NCBI GenBank assembly: GCA_014360495.1
Contig: JACIXR010000002.1
Coordinates: forward strand, 1 to 64,000
Length of the DNA stretch: 64,000 nt
Direction: 5' to 3'
Source of the DNA: a bacterium
Lineage (GTDB): Bacteria > Armatimonadota > JACIXR01
The notes under the pieces are model-generated. The model saw only the letters and a program-made list of their open reading frames with translations. It made no database searches and had not been told where the DNA came from. Positions 8,599 to 16,567 of this stretch are shown piece after piece. The position numbers and the translations under genes are program-made. How positions within the stretch are numbered: the stretch's first letter is position 1; each line of letters starts with the position of its first letter.

Positions 8599-9633
8599 CT
8601 AAACCTCCACCTCTTTGTGAATCTCGGCTGACTTGTAGATAGCATCAAGTATCTTCTGTATCGCTATCGCCTGTTCTATATTAGGAATCGGCTCCTTATC
8701 CTCCAAGATGCATTCTATGAAATGGTCTATCTCTCCGGCGAAAGCATCTGTTGGAGGAAGATGAGGTATGATATCCACTGGCTGTCCTGCGATGTCGGTG
8801 AAGAGGCGGAGAGGTCCCCATTCAGCTCCCGCTTTCGTTCCCTGCAAGGAAGCGCCCAAGCGGTCGCTCTCTATATTGGAAGCCCAGCTCACCTGCAGAA
8901 GGATTGTCGCCCCATTCTCCAGCCTTATCAAAGCATTAGCGAGGTCCTCAACATCAAATTTCCCTCCCGCCTCCCGTATGCCCCAGCCACCCGCTCCCTC
9001 GCCATAGGGACCGAACTTCGCATATGTCTCCGCGATCACGCTAACAGCTTTCGGATACCCCATTATATAAAGCACCAGGTCAAGAATGTGCACTCCTATG
9101 TCTATAACCGGTCCCCCACCAGCCTTTTCCTTCTGAGTGAACCACCCTCCCATCCCAGGGATTCCCTTCCTCCTCTGCCACAAACAGATCGCCGAATAAA
9201 TCTCACCAAAAAAGCCTTCCTCAGAAAGCCTCTTTAAATATCGTCCTTCTGCGCTGAACCTCTGCACCAAAGCGGTCATATATTTCTTCCCCGTCCGCTC
9301 AACCGCCTCTTTCATCTTCACCACTTCTTCCACATTCCTCGCCGGCGGCTTTTCACAGAGAACATGCTTGCCCGCCTCCAGAGCTTCAACTGTCATCGGC
9401 ATATGGAGATAGTTAGGCGTGCAGACGGAAACAGCGTCTATCTCCTCCATCTCCAACATCTTCTTGTAGTCGGTAAACACATACTTTACCCCATACTTCT
9501 CCGCCAATTTCTTAGTCTCCTCTTCCCTCACATCGCAGAGGGCGAGAACCTCTGCCTTCGGATTCTTCTTATAGGCATCCAGATGCGCTCTTCCGATTCC
9601 TATCCCGATTATACCAACTCTCACCTTCTCCAT
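8599..9633 (-). CDS. Gfo/Idh/MocA family NAD(P)-dependent oxidoreductase
   Basis: A 344-residue cytoplasmic dehydrogenase. The N-terminal Rossmann fold shows GIIGIGIGRAHLDAY, followed by the family motif LCEKPPARN (about residues 92-100) that contains the EKP dinucleotide/substrate signature. The C-terminal alpha/beta domain carries GGGPVIDIGVHILDLVLYIMG with the conserved Asp and His. Substrates in this family are sugars, inositols or sugar-derived polyols; the exact one cannot be told. GAGGTGAGGG precedes the ATG. It lies 18 bases behind a sugar isomerase-like gene in the same operon, suggesting carbohydrate oxidation. Confidence 0.9.
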   Translation of the reverse strand: MEKVRVGIIGIGIGRAHLDAYKKNPKAEVLALCDVREEETKKLAEKYGVKYVFTDYKKMLEMEEIDAVSVCTPNYLHMPMTVEALEAGKHVLCEKPPARNVEEVVKMKEAVERTGKKYMTALVQRFSAEGRYLKRLSEEGFFGEIYSAICLWQRRKGIPGMGGWFTQKEKAGGGPVIDIGVHILDLVLYIMGYPKAVSVIAETYAKFGPYGEGAGGWGIREAGGKFDVEDLANALIRLENGATILLQVSWASNIESDRLGASLQGTKAGAEWGPLRLFTDIAGQPVDIIPHLPPTDAFAGEIDHFIECILEDKEPIPNIEQAIAIQKILDAIYKSAEIHKEVEV

Positions 9634-9651
9634 TTTCCCTCACCTCAAGAA

Positions 9652-10503
9652 CTAAATAATGAATTGGGAAAGATGTTTGAGCCCGAGAAGGAGCCCCTCC
9701 TTGAATCTTGGACCATGGAAGACAGGGTCCTCATGCTCTATGTCCAAGTTGTTGCTGTAGCCGACATCCAAAAGAGCAGATATAACCGCCTGCCAGTCAA
9801 CCTCTCCCCAGCCGGGTATGCGATAGCGCCACCATCCCGAGCCATAAATCGTCGCCTTTCCAAGCTTGTGGTAGAAAATCTCCGTGTCCTTGGCGTGGAT
9901 GTGGAATATACGGTCGCCGAAGTCCCTTATCGCTTGAATATAATCCGCTTGTAGCCAAAGCAGATGTGATGGGTCATACTCTAAGCCCAGATAGGGCGAA
10001 TCCACAGCCTCAAACATCATTTCCCACGCCTCCGGAGTGAAGGCTATGTTTATACCCCTGAAGGGGTGCCCTCCCATCATTGGGCAGTTCTCAATTGCAA
10101 TTTTCACATTCCTCCGTTCCGCCTTCTCCATATAGGGAGCAAAGACTTCCTTGAAGATGGGGATGTTCTCCTCTATTGATAGCTCGGGAACCCTACCAGC
10201 GAAGGTGCAGATGACCCGCACATCCATTTCTGCAGCCACATCTATGAGCTTCATAAAATAGTCATTTATCCGCTTCCTCACCTTCTCATCTGGGTCAAGG
10301 TGATTGGCGTAAAAGCCAAGGGCGGAAATCTCTATCTTGTTCCTTTCGCAAAACCTCCTAACATCGTCTATATCCCTGCTCGTCAACTTCTCGGCGTCCA
10401 GAGATGAGCCTGGTCCCGCAGAGAGCTCCAAACTGCCGAAGCCTACCTCACTCGCCCAGCGAACTATCTCCTCACTGTAATCAGTCAAAAATCCAATCTT
10501 CAT
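9652..10503 (-). CDS. Sugar phosphate isomerase/epimerase-like TIM barrel (AP endonuclease family 2)
   Basis: The 283-residue product matches the xylose isomerase-like TIM-barrel family. Visible metal-site segments are AIENCPMMGG (Glu), GLEYDPSHLLW (Asp, His), IFHIHAKDTEI (His, Asp) and a final DIEHEDP (Glu). Members isomerise or epimerise sugars and inositol derivatives. A good ribosome site (AAAGGAGG) precedes the ATG. Together with the Gfo/Idh gene downstream it forms a pair common in inositol- or unusual-sugar catabolism. Confidence 0.88.
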   Translation of the reverse strand: MKIGFLTDYSEEIVRWASEVGFGSLELSAGPGSSLDAEKLTSRDIDDVRRFCERNKIEISALGFYANHLDPDEKVRKRINDYFMKLIDVAAEMDVRVICTFAGRVPELSIEENIPIFKEVFAPYMEKAERRNVKIAIENCPMMGGHPFRGINIAFTPEAWEMMFEAVDSPYLGLEYDPSHLLWLQADYIQAIRDFGDRIFHIHAKDTEIFYHKLGKATIYGSGWWRYRIPGWGEVDWQAVISALLDVGYSNNLDIEHEDPVFHGPRFKEGLLLGLKHLSQFII

Positions 10504-10569
10504 TTTCTCAAACCTCCTTTCTATTTTTAATATATTTTAAACCTCTATCGTTTTTAGTCTATATGGATT

Positions 10570-11616
10570 CTATGCGAATTCCCTCTCAACAACATCCAAT
10601 AATCTCTCCCCCTCTTCTTTTGAGCCACACCAAGTCCGCACACATAATCCCCTCCAATCCAATTCCCTGAATAAAATCCCCACATCCTGGGGAGGAACAT
10701 CCAAAACAAGTCCTTTTCCTGCCTCCTGAATCCTCTTCAAGAGAGGAAGCCATTCCGGCATAGGGGGAGCTCCCGCCCCGGGAACCCACTGAATGGCGTT
10801 GAGCCTTGGCAGTTCCAATAAAGCATCAAGATGCCGTATCGCTCCCGGTCCATCAAGATGGTAGACGGAGAAATCAAGGAAATTGGTCTGCTTTTCTATA
10901 TGGGGAAGCAAAAATTCTCTGAACATCCTCTCGCTAATCATACATGAGAAATCCTCTTGAAGGGGATAGGATTTACCCGGCGCCCACACATTCAACCATC
11001 CACAGGTCCCATCTTGATAATTTCTGATTATCTCATATTGTTCCTCGTAAAGCTTGAACCACAAATCAGCAATCCATTCAAGCGCTCTGCTCACTATCTC
11101 GGGATGTTCAAGGAGATATACACACAATTTATCGGGACCGCAAAGATGTGAAAGTATGTCGCTGATTCCACCTAAATCGGTGAAGGAGACGATGTATTCA
11201 CCCTGCGAGCGCTGGCAGGCATAAGAGATTATCGCTAAAGTTTTCTGCCACCATTCGTTATTCGGGTCGAATTGGAGATTGAGGAGCTCTTCAACATTTT
11301 CAATTATCGGTTCCTGCCAAGTCGTGTCGTTTTGCAAGACGAGTGGACAGCCAAGGTAGGCGCTTGCGATGGATGGTCCGAGATTAACGAAGATATAGGG
11401 GAAAGCATCGCCGAGAAAATAGGTGGAGTTGAAATATTCTTCCCAGCGTCCAACAACATATTCGGGGTCAGTCCAGTATTGTAGGAGGTCTTTGGGTGGA
11501 GGATAAATGAATTGCTTTTTAGGGGCGACTATTTGGAGGAGATAACCTTCTCTTAGCCACCAGGCTCGGTGGCGTTCTTTGATTCTTTGCCAGTCGTCAA
11601 CGAATCTTGAAGGCAT
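10570..11616 (-). CDS. Uroporphyrinogen decarboxylase (URO-D)-like protein
   Basis: A 348-residue protein resembling the URO-D/methyltransferase superfamily rather than true HemE. Family-like parts are DLGGISDILSHLCGP, the WLNVWAPGKSYPLQEDFSCMISERMFREFLLPH stretch, YHLDGPGAIRHLD and a barrel end rich in LDVPP. The HemE substrate loop is not visible. Such proteins are common in Armatimonadota and Lentisphaerae sugar clusters and may act on corrinoid methyl transfer; that is inference. It has no convincing Shine-Dalgarno, and palindrome P3 ends about 12 bases before its start. Confidence 0.8.
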   Translation of the reverse strand: MPSRFVDDWQRIKERHRAWWLREGYLLQIVAPKKQFIYPPPKDLLQYWTDPEYVVGRWEEYFNSTYFLGDAFPYIFVNLGPSIASAYLGCPLVLQNDTTWQEPIIENVEELLNLQFDPNNEWWQKTLAIISYACQRSQGEYIVSFTDLGGISDILSHLCGPDKLCVYLLEHPEIVSRALEWIADLWFKLYEEQYEIIRNYQDGTCGWLNVWAPGKSYPLQEDFSCMISERMFREFLLPHIEKQTNFLDFSVYHLDGPGAIRHLDALLELPRLNAIQWVPGAGAPPMPEWLPLLKRIQEAGKGLVLDVPPQDVGILFRELDWRGLCVRTWCGSKEEGERLLDVVEREFA

Positions 11617-11627
11617 ACCGCGGATAG

Positions 11628-11654
11628 GGGGCGGGACGCAATGCGTCCCGCCCC
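11628..11654. terminator. GC-rich palindrome P3
   Basis: GGGGCGGGACGCA (11628-11640) pairs with TGCGTCCCGCCCC (11642-11654). It sits 8 bases behind the stop of the small zinc-ribbon gene and 12 bases before the URO-D-like start. The arm matches P4 and P5 except for a swapped base pair (C-G instead of G-C), which keeps pairing. It could terminate or attenuate transcription between the two genes. Confidence 0.6.
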
Positions 11655-11661
11655 ACTCCCC

Positions 11662-11787
11662 TTATTTCTTCTCTTCTTCTTTCAACTCACCGCCGCAAAC
11701 GGGACACTTCTGCCCTTCCTGCAAAGGGGAACGAGAATAAACTCGCTCCTTGCATTTCTGACAGCGGTAAAGATAGACCTTCTGCAT
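11662..11787 (-). CDS. Small zinc-ribbon protein (41 residues)
   Basis: ATG at 11787 follows a perfect AGGAGG ribosome site. The 41-residue product reads MQKVYLYRCQKCKERV, then ends QKCPVCGGELKEEEKK. Two CxxC pairs (Cys9/12 and Cys28/31) would bind one zinc as a rubredoxin-like or zinc-ribbon knuckle. This resembles small zinc-ribbon proteins of the FmdB type. It is likely the first gene of the operon leading to the URO-D-like, isomerase and Gfo/Idh genes. No specific function can be assigned; it could deliver metal or bind nucleic acid. Confidence 0.75.
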   Translation of the reverse strand: MQKVYLYRCQKCKERVYSRSPLQEGQKCPVCGGELKEEEKK

Positions 11788-12016
11788 CTTCTATCCTCCT
11801 TCCAAAATGAAATCAAAAGCAATCTATATTTTATCAATTTTTTGAAGTTTGTCCATAAAAACAAGGGAAAACGAAGTTATGGGGAAGAGATTGCGAAAAG
11901 CACCCCTTCTGTCATTGCTGGCATGGGTAAAGGTTTTTGAAAAATAAATAAAAGATGATGAATCAGATTGAAAAAGGAGGACCTGACAATTTCATTCCTT
12001 AGCCATGATTAAATAC

Positions 12017-12057
12017 GAGATTGCCACAGTTTTTCCTTACGGGAAGCCTCACGATGA
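12017..12057 (-). repeat. Dispersed repeat copy (ATTGCGAGG family)
   Basis: GAGATTGCCAC, then CCTTACGGGAAGCCTC, then CGATGA. Read on the minus strand this matches the clean copy at 26378-26418 with a few changes. Confidence 0.6.
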
Positions 12058-12082
12058 CACTCAGAGAAGTCCTTCATAAAAT

Positions 12083-12121
12083 CGGGATTGCTACACCTGC
12101 CTTCGGAGGGCTACGATGGCA
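12083..12121 (-). repeat. Dispersed repeat copy, diverged
   Basis: GGGATTGCTACACCTGCCTTC, then GGAGGGCTACGATGGCA. Same outer ends as the copy just upstream, with a different central hairpin. Confidence 0.45.
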
Positions 12122-12237
12122 AAAGAGGAAATTCCCACCTTTATCATCCTGACTTCCTAAAGGTAAACCTCACAAAGGACAAAATAATAAATTTTCAAGA
12201 GAAAGGAAAAAACTGAATTTTTCATAATTGTCTTTTA

Positions 12238-12264
12238 GGGGCGGGAGGCACTGCCTCCCGCCCC
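12238..12264. terminator. GC-rich palindrome P4
   Basis: GGGGCGGGAGGCA (12238-12250) pairs with TGCCTCCCGCCCC (12252-12264). It starts 12 bases behind the stop of the minus-strand prepilin-like gene, where a terminator is expected. On the plus strand CTTTTC follows. Part of a family with P1, P3 and P5. Confidence 0.6.
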
Positions 12265-12275
12265 CTTTTCTTTCC

Positions 12276-12989
12276 TTACGGCAGCTCGTATCCGTCGCTA
12301 CAGGTCAAATCGTAGGGCGTGCAGGGCGTAGTTATATCGCCTGGATTCCGCGCAACCTGTGCCCACATGTTTATCGGCGATGTCGTTTGCTGGGGCTTCA
12401 TCCATTTTACATGCCCATCGGCGAATATATAGTTCTTTCCACCGCTATGAATAGCTGTATCTTTTCGGAAAACCCAGTTGCACCAAGTTCCCGTATCAGG
12501 TGCGCACTGAAGTCCTCCTTCCTGCACCAATATAAGGTCGGCTGGAGCAGGGAAGTCAGCCATCTTCCAAACATGATGGTTCGGGCTCGGGCAGAACTGG
12601 GAACCGTTGTATTGGTAGTCAATATATCTGGGCGCATCTGGGATGCCATTGCGCGATTCCTCGCTGCAGCACCAATCGGGGAAAGAAGGGCAATCATATA
12701 TCTGCCAGTTCTTCACATAGGGTTGTGTCAGCGTTCTCCAGCTGCTATAGGTGGGTGCGGGGTCCCAGCAGGGTCTACCAGCGCCGAACCTCACGGGCGG
12801 ATACGCCTCATCCCAGTCCTGAACATACATCATTAGCGCCATCGCAAGCTGCTTCATATTGCTCGTGCATGCGGCCTTACGAGCTTGGTCCCTTGCCCTT
12901 GAGAAGACAGGGAACAAGATGGCTGCCAAGATGGCGATAATGGCTATCACCACCAGCAGCTCTATCAATGTGAAACCTCGTCTCCGCAT
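12276..12989 (-). CDS. Prepilin-like protein with DUF1559 domain
   Basis: A 237-residue secreted or pseudopilin-type protein. It starts [20 protein letters not shown], a classic type IV prepilin leader with the cleavage site after Gly5 and Glu at mature position 5. [20 protein letters not shown] follows, then [11 protein letters not shown]. The C terminus has [16 protein letters not shown], the DUF1559 end motif. AAAGGAGGTGA lies just before the ATG. These proteins are expanded in Armatimonadota and Planctomycetota and are thought to be processed and assembled at the surface; the role is unknown. Palindrome P4 follows the stop. Confidence 0.9.
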   Translation of the reverse strand: MRRRGFTLIELLVVIAIIAILAAILFPVFSRARDQARKAACTSNMKQLAMALMMYVQDWDEAYPPVRFGAGRPCWDPAPTYSSWRTLTQPYVKNWQIYDCPSFPDWCCSEESRNGIPDAPRYIDYQYNGSQFCPSPNHHVWKMADFPAPADLILVQEGGLQCAPDTGTWCNWVFRKDTAIHSGGKNYIFADGHVKWMKPQQTTSPINMWAQVARNPGDITTPCTPYDLTCSDGYELP

Positions 12990-13222
12990 TCCTTTTCACC
13001 TCCTTTCTCTTTTATTTTTATCGGATGCTTTGAAGAAGCCTCTGTTTAATAATTGAAGACGAGAAAAATAAGAGAGTCAATAGGATAATCTTTTGGGGAT
13101 GTAAATTGCTGGAAAAATCTAAACTTAATCATAAAAATTTTGTATTATTTTTGTTTTTAAAAGATTGGGTTAATATCTTTGAGGAGGAAAGTTTTTTATT
13201 TTACGCGTCTCATTCTTTATTG

Positions 13223-13251
13223 GGGGGCGGGAGGCTCCGCCTCCCGCCCCC
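13223..13251. terminator. GC-rich palindrome P5
   Basis: GGGGGCGGGAGGC (13223-13235) pairs with GCCTCCCGCCCCC (13239-13251) around TCC. It begins 8 bases behind the stop of the prepilin-like gene on the minus strand. The T run on the plus strand is short (CTTT). Confidence 0.6.
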
Positions 13252-13258
13252 TTTAAAA

Positions 13259-14011
13259 TCACCAAGGACCGCAGAACCACATGCCCTCAACGAGCGGGTC
13301 GGATGTGAACGCACATGCTTTGCCATATACCGACTGCCAATGATACCACTTAGCATGCCCGTCTACCATTAGAAGATTGGAGCCCATGGAGTGTCGCGTT
13401 GCCCGCTCCTGCCAAGCGGTGTTTGTCTTCCAATCCGCAGGGGCATTACAACTTGCACGACATTCATTGGCGAACATCACTCTGCCCACATTTGAGGCGA
13501 ACATAGGCGTGGCGGAATCCGCAGCCAGGAGATATTTAGCTGGACGCTGTATTTGAGCCAGAGACCTCTCAAGCAACCCATCCAAGTTGAAGCCAATATT
13601 CCATCTAAAGCCCTCCCAACCTTGGGGGAAAGGTGCACAGCAGACTTGTCCACAGGGATAGATTGGAGGTTGAGTATATATCGTTCCGCTCGGGCAGAGA
13701 TAGACATTTCTGTTCTTCACATAGGGGTCGAAAACCACAGGCCATTTCAGATAGGGATTAGCTGAAACACCGCACCATTCACCGGGATTTCCACCGTAGA
13801 GGCATTGATGGTCAAGTGGGGGAAACTTCTCGTCCCAATCCTGAAGATACATCAAAGCTCCCGTCCCTATCTGTTTCAGGTTGGAAAGACAAGTCGTCTG
13901 TCGCGCTTTCTCCCTTGCACGGCTGAAAACGGGGAAGAGAATCGCCGCAAGAATGGCGATGATAGCTATGACGACCAATAGCTCAATTAGCGTGAATCCT
14001 TTCCTTTTCAT
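13259..14011 (-). CDS. Prepilin-like protein with DUF1559 domain
   Basis: This second prepilin-like protein (250 residues from ATG 14011) starts [19 protein letters not shown], continues [20 protein letters not shown] and [11 protein letters not shown], and ends with [17 protein letters not shown]. The open frame extends 12 codons upstream, but AAAGGAGGTGA lies right before 14011, so that ATG is the start. A consensus promoter at 14202-14229 gives a leader of about 185 bases, part of which is conserved with the third prepilin gene at 31141. Palindrome P5 follows the stop. Likely exported and cleaved by a prepilin peptidase, which is not in this window. Confidence 0.9.
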   Translation of the reverse strand: MKRKGFTLIELLVVIAIIAILAAILFPVFSRAREKARQTTCLSNLKQIGTGALMYLQDWDEKFPPLDHQCLYGGNPGEWCGVSANPYLKWPVVFDPYVKNRNVYLCPSGTIYTQPPIYPCGQVCCAPFPQGWEGFRWNIGFNLDGLLERSLAQIQRPAKYLLAADSATPMFASNVGRVMFANECRASCNAPADWKTNTAWQERATRHSMGSNLLMVDGHAKWYHWQSVYGKACAFTSDPLVEGMWFCGPW

Positions 14012-14059
14012 CCTTTTCACCTCCTTTCTTTTTAGATTTTTGCCCAATATATCAGGAGA

Positions 14060-14127
14060 GGGGAAAGCCTGGGGCCCAAACCTTTTCCTCCCGTTTCAAA
14101 GAACTCTCAAATAACCATCGCCTCCTT
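14060..14127 (-). promoter_or_regulatory. Conserved structured leader of prepilin-like gene (copy 1)
   Basis: On the minus strand the leader contains AAGGAGGCGATGGTTATT then TGAGAG (14127-14104), matching the leader at 31004-31027 in 23 of 24 positions. It encodes Met-Val-Ile-stop behind a strong ribosome site. A GGGAGGAAAAG segment downstream can pair with CTTTCCCCTCTCC. The pattern suggests a translated attenuator or riboswitch-like element; I match it to no known class. Confidence 0.5.
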
Positions 14128-14201
14128 CCTACAAACTGCTTCTCTACTCAACTCTGAAAAAATAAATGCCATTTCAGACATTCTATCTTTCATTTACTTC
14201 C

Positions 14202-14229
14202 ATTATAAACTATGCCATTACTGTGTCAA
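14202..14229 (-). promoter_or_regulatory. Consensus sigma-70 promoter of prepilin-like gene
   Basis: On the minus strand: TTGACA (14229-14224), 16 bp, TATAAT (14207-14202). Both hexamers are perfect. Transcription should start near 14195, about 185 bases before the ATG at 14011. Confidence 0.75.
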
Positions 14230-14236
14230 CAATTTT

Positions 14237-16552
14237 TTAATCGCGAAATTGAGATATGACAACTTCAAATGGCTTGAAGTGACGGACTAACTCACCGCCA
14301 GGGAGATGTATCTTCCCCTCCACTTCCTCCCCCAATGGATTTATCGCTATCAACTTCTCTTTCCCTTTATACTTCAAAATCACAACATCCAATGTTGAGG
14401 GGGAAACGAATTGAGACGATACCCTCTCCACCTCTCCCAATACATATTCCATCCCTATTTCTTTAAGCTCCTTCAAAAGGATTGGGAAATATTCCATTAA
14501 TTGGGGATTGAATTTGAAACCGCTCTCCCAGATGCCCTTCTCCGTTTGATAAGCATCCGCCCAGGCGTAAAAGAGGATTCCTTTAGCCCCGTGATTTAAG
14601 GCGAGATAACTCATACAACGCAGCTCCTCAGGAGCAGGATAGCGATTCTGGGAGTTAGCGGGCGGCTGGCGATGCGCCTGTATTACCGCCCAAACCGGCT
14701 TTCCCCTGCTCGCTTTAACCGCACTCTCAACCGCTTCCCCTACCCAAGCAAGGCTCTTTGGTATTCCCGCTCCTATCGGATAGGGGTCAGTTCCCGTTAC
14801 ATCCCCTATCCCAGCATAGTTGACAACCGCTCCTGGAACCTCGTTGACGAAAGTTATATGCTCGGGGTCAACCTCCTTCACCAATTGGCAAAAGTCCCTT
14901 ACTTTCTCAACTCCTATCCCACAGCCCAAGGGTTCGTCAATGACATAATGAGCTATCGTTGCCGGATGAAGTCGTAACTGGGATACCATTGCCTTCGCTT
15001 CCCCAAAATTCCTCCTACCACCCCTTATGTACTCGCTCAACTCCGTTATAACCCAAAGCCCTTCTTTATAGGCTGAATTATGCCAGGAAAGCTGTTCAGG
15101 TGTAAGCTCTTCCTGTTCGGGCGCATAGATGGGAGATGTTATACAATTAAAACCCATTTCCTTCGCCCTCTTGAAATCCTCCGCACCGATATGATAGGTG
15201 CCAAGAGGGAAGAAGGGCTTTCCATTTATGAGCAATTCTCCCCTTTTGCCTATCTTCGTTATCGCATTTATCTTGCTCACATCTTCTACCTTGAATCCAA
15301 GCATCGCTTCCCCTTTCTCGCTTTCCGTCTCAACGCTCGCCTTCAAGCTATACATCCCGGGCGTGAAGGTCCTAAGGGGAATCTCAAGCAAATCCCTCCC
15401 CTTCCCTACGAACTTCTTGCTCCAAATAATCTTTTGCTGTTTATTTTGAATGAGCAATTCAATTTTTGCCTCCTCTTTTTCCTTTGGCGCAGTGAGGATT
15501 ACCACCTTCAATTTGTCTTGGCGAGCTAACACAACTCTATTCAAAGAAACTTCAATGAGAGGAAGGATTCTAAAGCTATGGAGAACCTCCTCTGGGGTCT
15601 TCATCTCGCTCGTCCTATATCTCGCAACCACAGTGAACTCACCCCTTCTGCTACAAGGCAGGATAAACGAGATGGATTTCGCCTCTCCGCGTTTGAGGGC
15701 TAATCGGGAAATCTCCGATTGAGCGATTATCTCTTTATTTTTATCCTCTATAATCGCTTGCACCTCAATCTTTAGCTCGCCATCCCTTAAATTTTTAATT
15801 GTAAGCATTCCCTTGAATTCCCCGGGAATCATGCTTTTAGGAGCCTCTTCCCAATGAACATCAACCCCGCATTTTAACATCAAAGCGTTTGTATATAGAT
15901 TTTCCAACATCTGAGGGGAGAAAGCGAAGCCGGTGGTGACTATCAAAATCCCGCCTTCAATTGAGGTGTAGAGCCCGAGAGCCGTTCCTCCCTTCGTCTT
16001 CGCCCAAACCTGATATCTCTTCCCCCATTGAGGAAAATGCGCCCAATAGTTGAATGCTCCTATGTGATGGGGATTAGAGAGAAAAGAAGATGGCGAGGAA
16101 AGGTCAAGAGCGGACAAATCACCGATATCCCTTCTCGCATCGCCATATGTGATGAAAAGCTCAGGGTCAAGCGAGGATAGCCAATCGCACATAGGCTGAT
16201 ATGCCATGTCCGTGAGAATTATTATCCCACCATTCCTGAGAAACTCTCGCAATTGAGCCATAAAGCGCTTCATATCTTGAGGGTCTCCGTAGTTCCAGAG
16301 GGAGGTCGTGAGAATGAGGTCATATTCATTTGCTTTTGAGAAAAACTTATCAAGCTCGGTATTTCTGAATTTATCGTATTGCCAACCGAGCTCCTTCAAA
16401 GCTCCATCATATTCGTTCCAACTGCGGTAATCGTTGTTCACACCAGAACTTGAAATGAGCGCTACCCTCTTGGGCTTCGCTGCTCCCAAGATTAGCAGAG
16501 GAAAAGCCAAAAGAAAAACACATAACAAATAACCTTTAAAGAAAAGCTTCAT
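14237..16552 (-). CDS. Large exported protein: ThuA/GATase-like domain, Ig-like domains and glycosidase-like TIM barrel
   Basis: The 771-residue product starts with a signal peptide (LLCVFLLAFPLLILGAA). Residues about 28-230 look like a Rossmann/GATase fold (RVALISSSG, LILTTSLWNYG, LRNGGIIILTDMA). About 240-420 are beta-sandwich-like. From about 435 a clan GH-A-like barrel begins with LINGKPFFPLGTYHIG; VIDEPLG near residue 539 could hold the acid/base Glu, and LALNHGAKGILFYAWAD comes near the end. A cell-surface or secreted glycoside hydrolase is plausible, but no CAZy family is certain. It begins 15 bases behind the peptidase-like gene and is probably co-transcribed with it. Confidence 0.75.
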   Translation of the reverse strand: MKLFFKGYLLCVFLLAFPLLILGAAKPKRVALISSSGVNNDYRSWNEYDGALKELGWQYDKFRNTELDKFFSKANEYDLILTTSLWNYGDPQDMKRFMAQLREFLRNGGIIILTDMAYQPMCDWLSSLDPELFITYGDARRDIGDLSALDLSSPSSFLSNPHHIGAFNYWAHFPQWGKRYQVWAKTKGGTALGLYTSIEGGILIVTTGFAFSPQMLENLYTNALMLKCGVDVHWEEAPKSMIPGEFKGMLTIKNLRDGELKIEVQAIIEDKNKEIIAQSEISRLALKRGEAKSISFILPCSRRGEFTVVARYRTSEMKTPEEVLHSFRILPLIEVSLNRVVLARQDKLKVVILTAPKEKEEAKIELLIQNKQQKIIWSKKFVGKGRDLLEIPLRTFTPGMYSLKASVETESEKGEAMLGFKVEDVSKINAITKIGKRGELLINGKPFFPLGTYHIGAEDFKRAKEMGFNCITSPIYAPEQEELTPEQLSWHNSAYKEGLWVITELSEYIRGGRRNFGEAKAMVSQLRLHPATIAHYVIDEPLGCGIGVEKVRDFCQLVKEVDPEHITFVNEVPGAVVNYAGIGDVTGTDPYPIGAGIPKSLAWVGEAVESAVKASRGKPVWAVIQAHRQPPANSQNRYPAPEELRCMSYLALNHGAKGILFYAWADAYQTEKGIWESGFKFNPQLMEYFPILLKELKEIGMEYVLGEVERVSSQFVSPSTLDVVILKYKGKEKLIAINPLGEEVEGKIHLPGGELVRHFKPFEVVISQFRD

Positions 16553-16567
16553 ATCAACTATTTTAAA

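Larger units (their letters stand above)
11788..12275. other. Gene-free stretch with degenerate repeats and palindrome P4
   Basis: No convincing coding region is seen. It contains two decayed copies of the ATTGCGAGG-type dispersed repeat (12017-12057 and 12083-12121), AT-rich DNA likely carrying the promoter of the zinc-ribbon gene, and the palindrome at 12238-12264. Confidence 0.6.

Noticed and set aside
13106-13372. Plus-strand 88-codon open frame over palindrome P5
   Set aside because: It crosses the palindrome and the end of the prepilin-like gene and has no coding-like composition.
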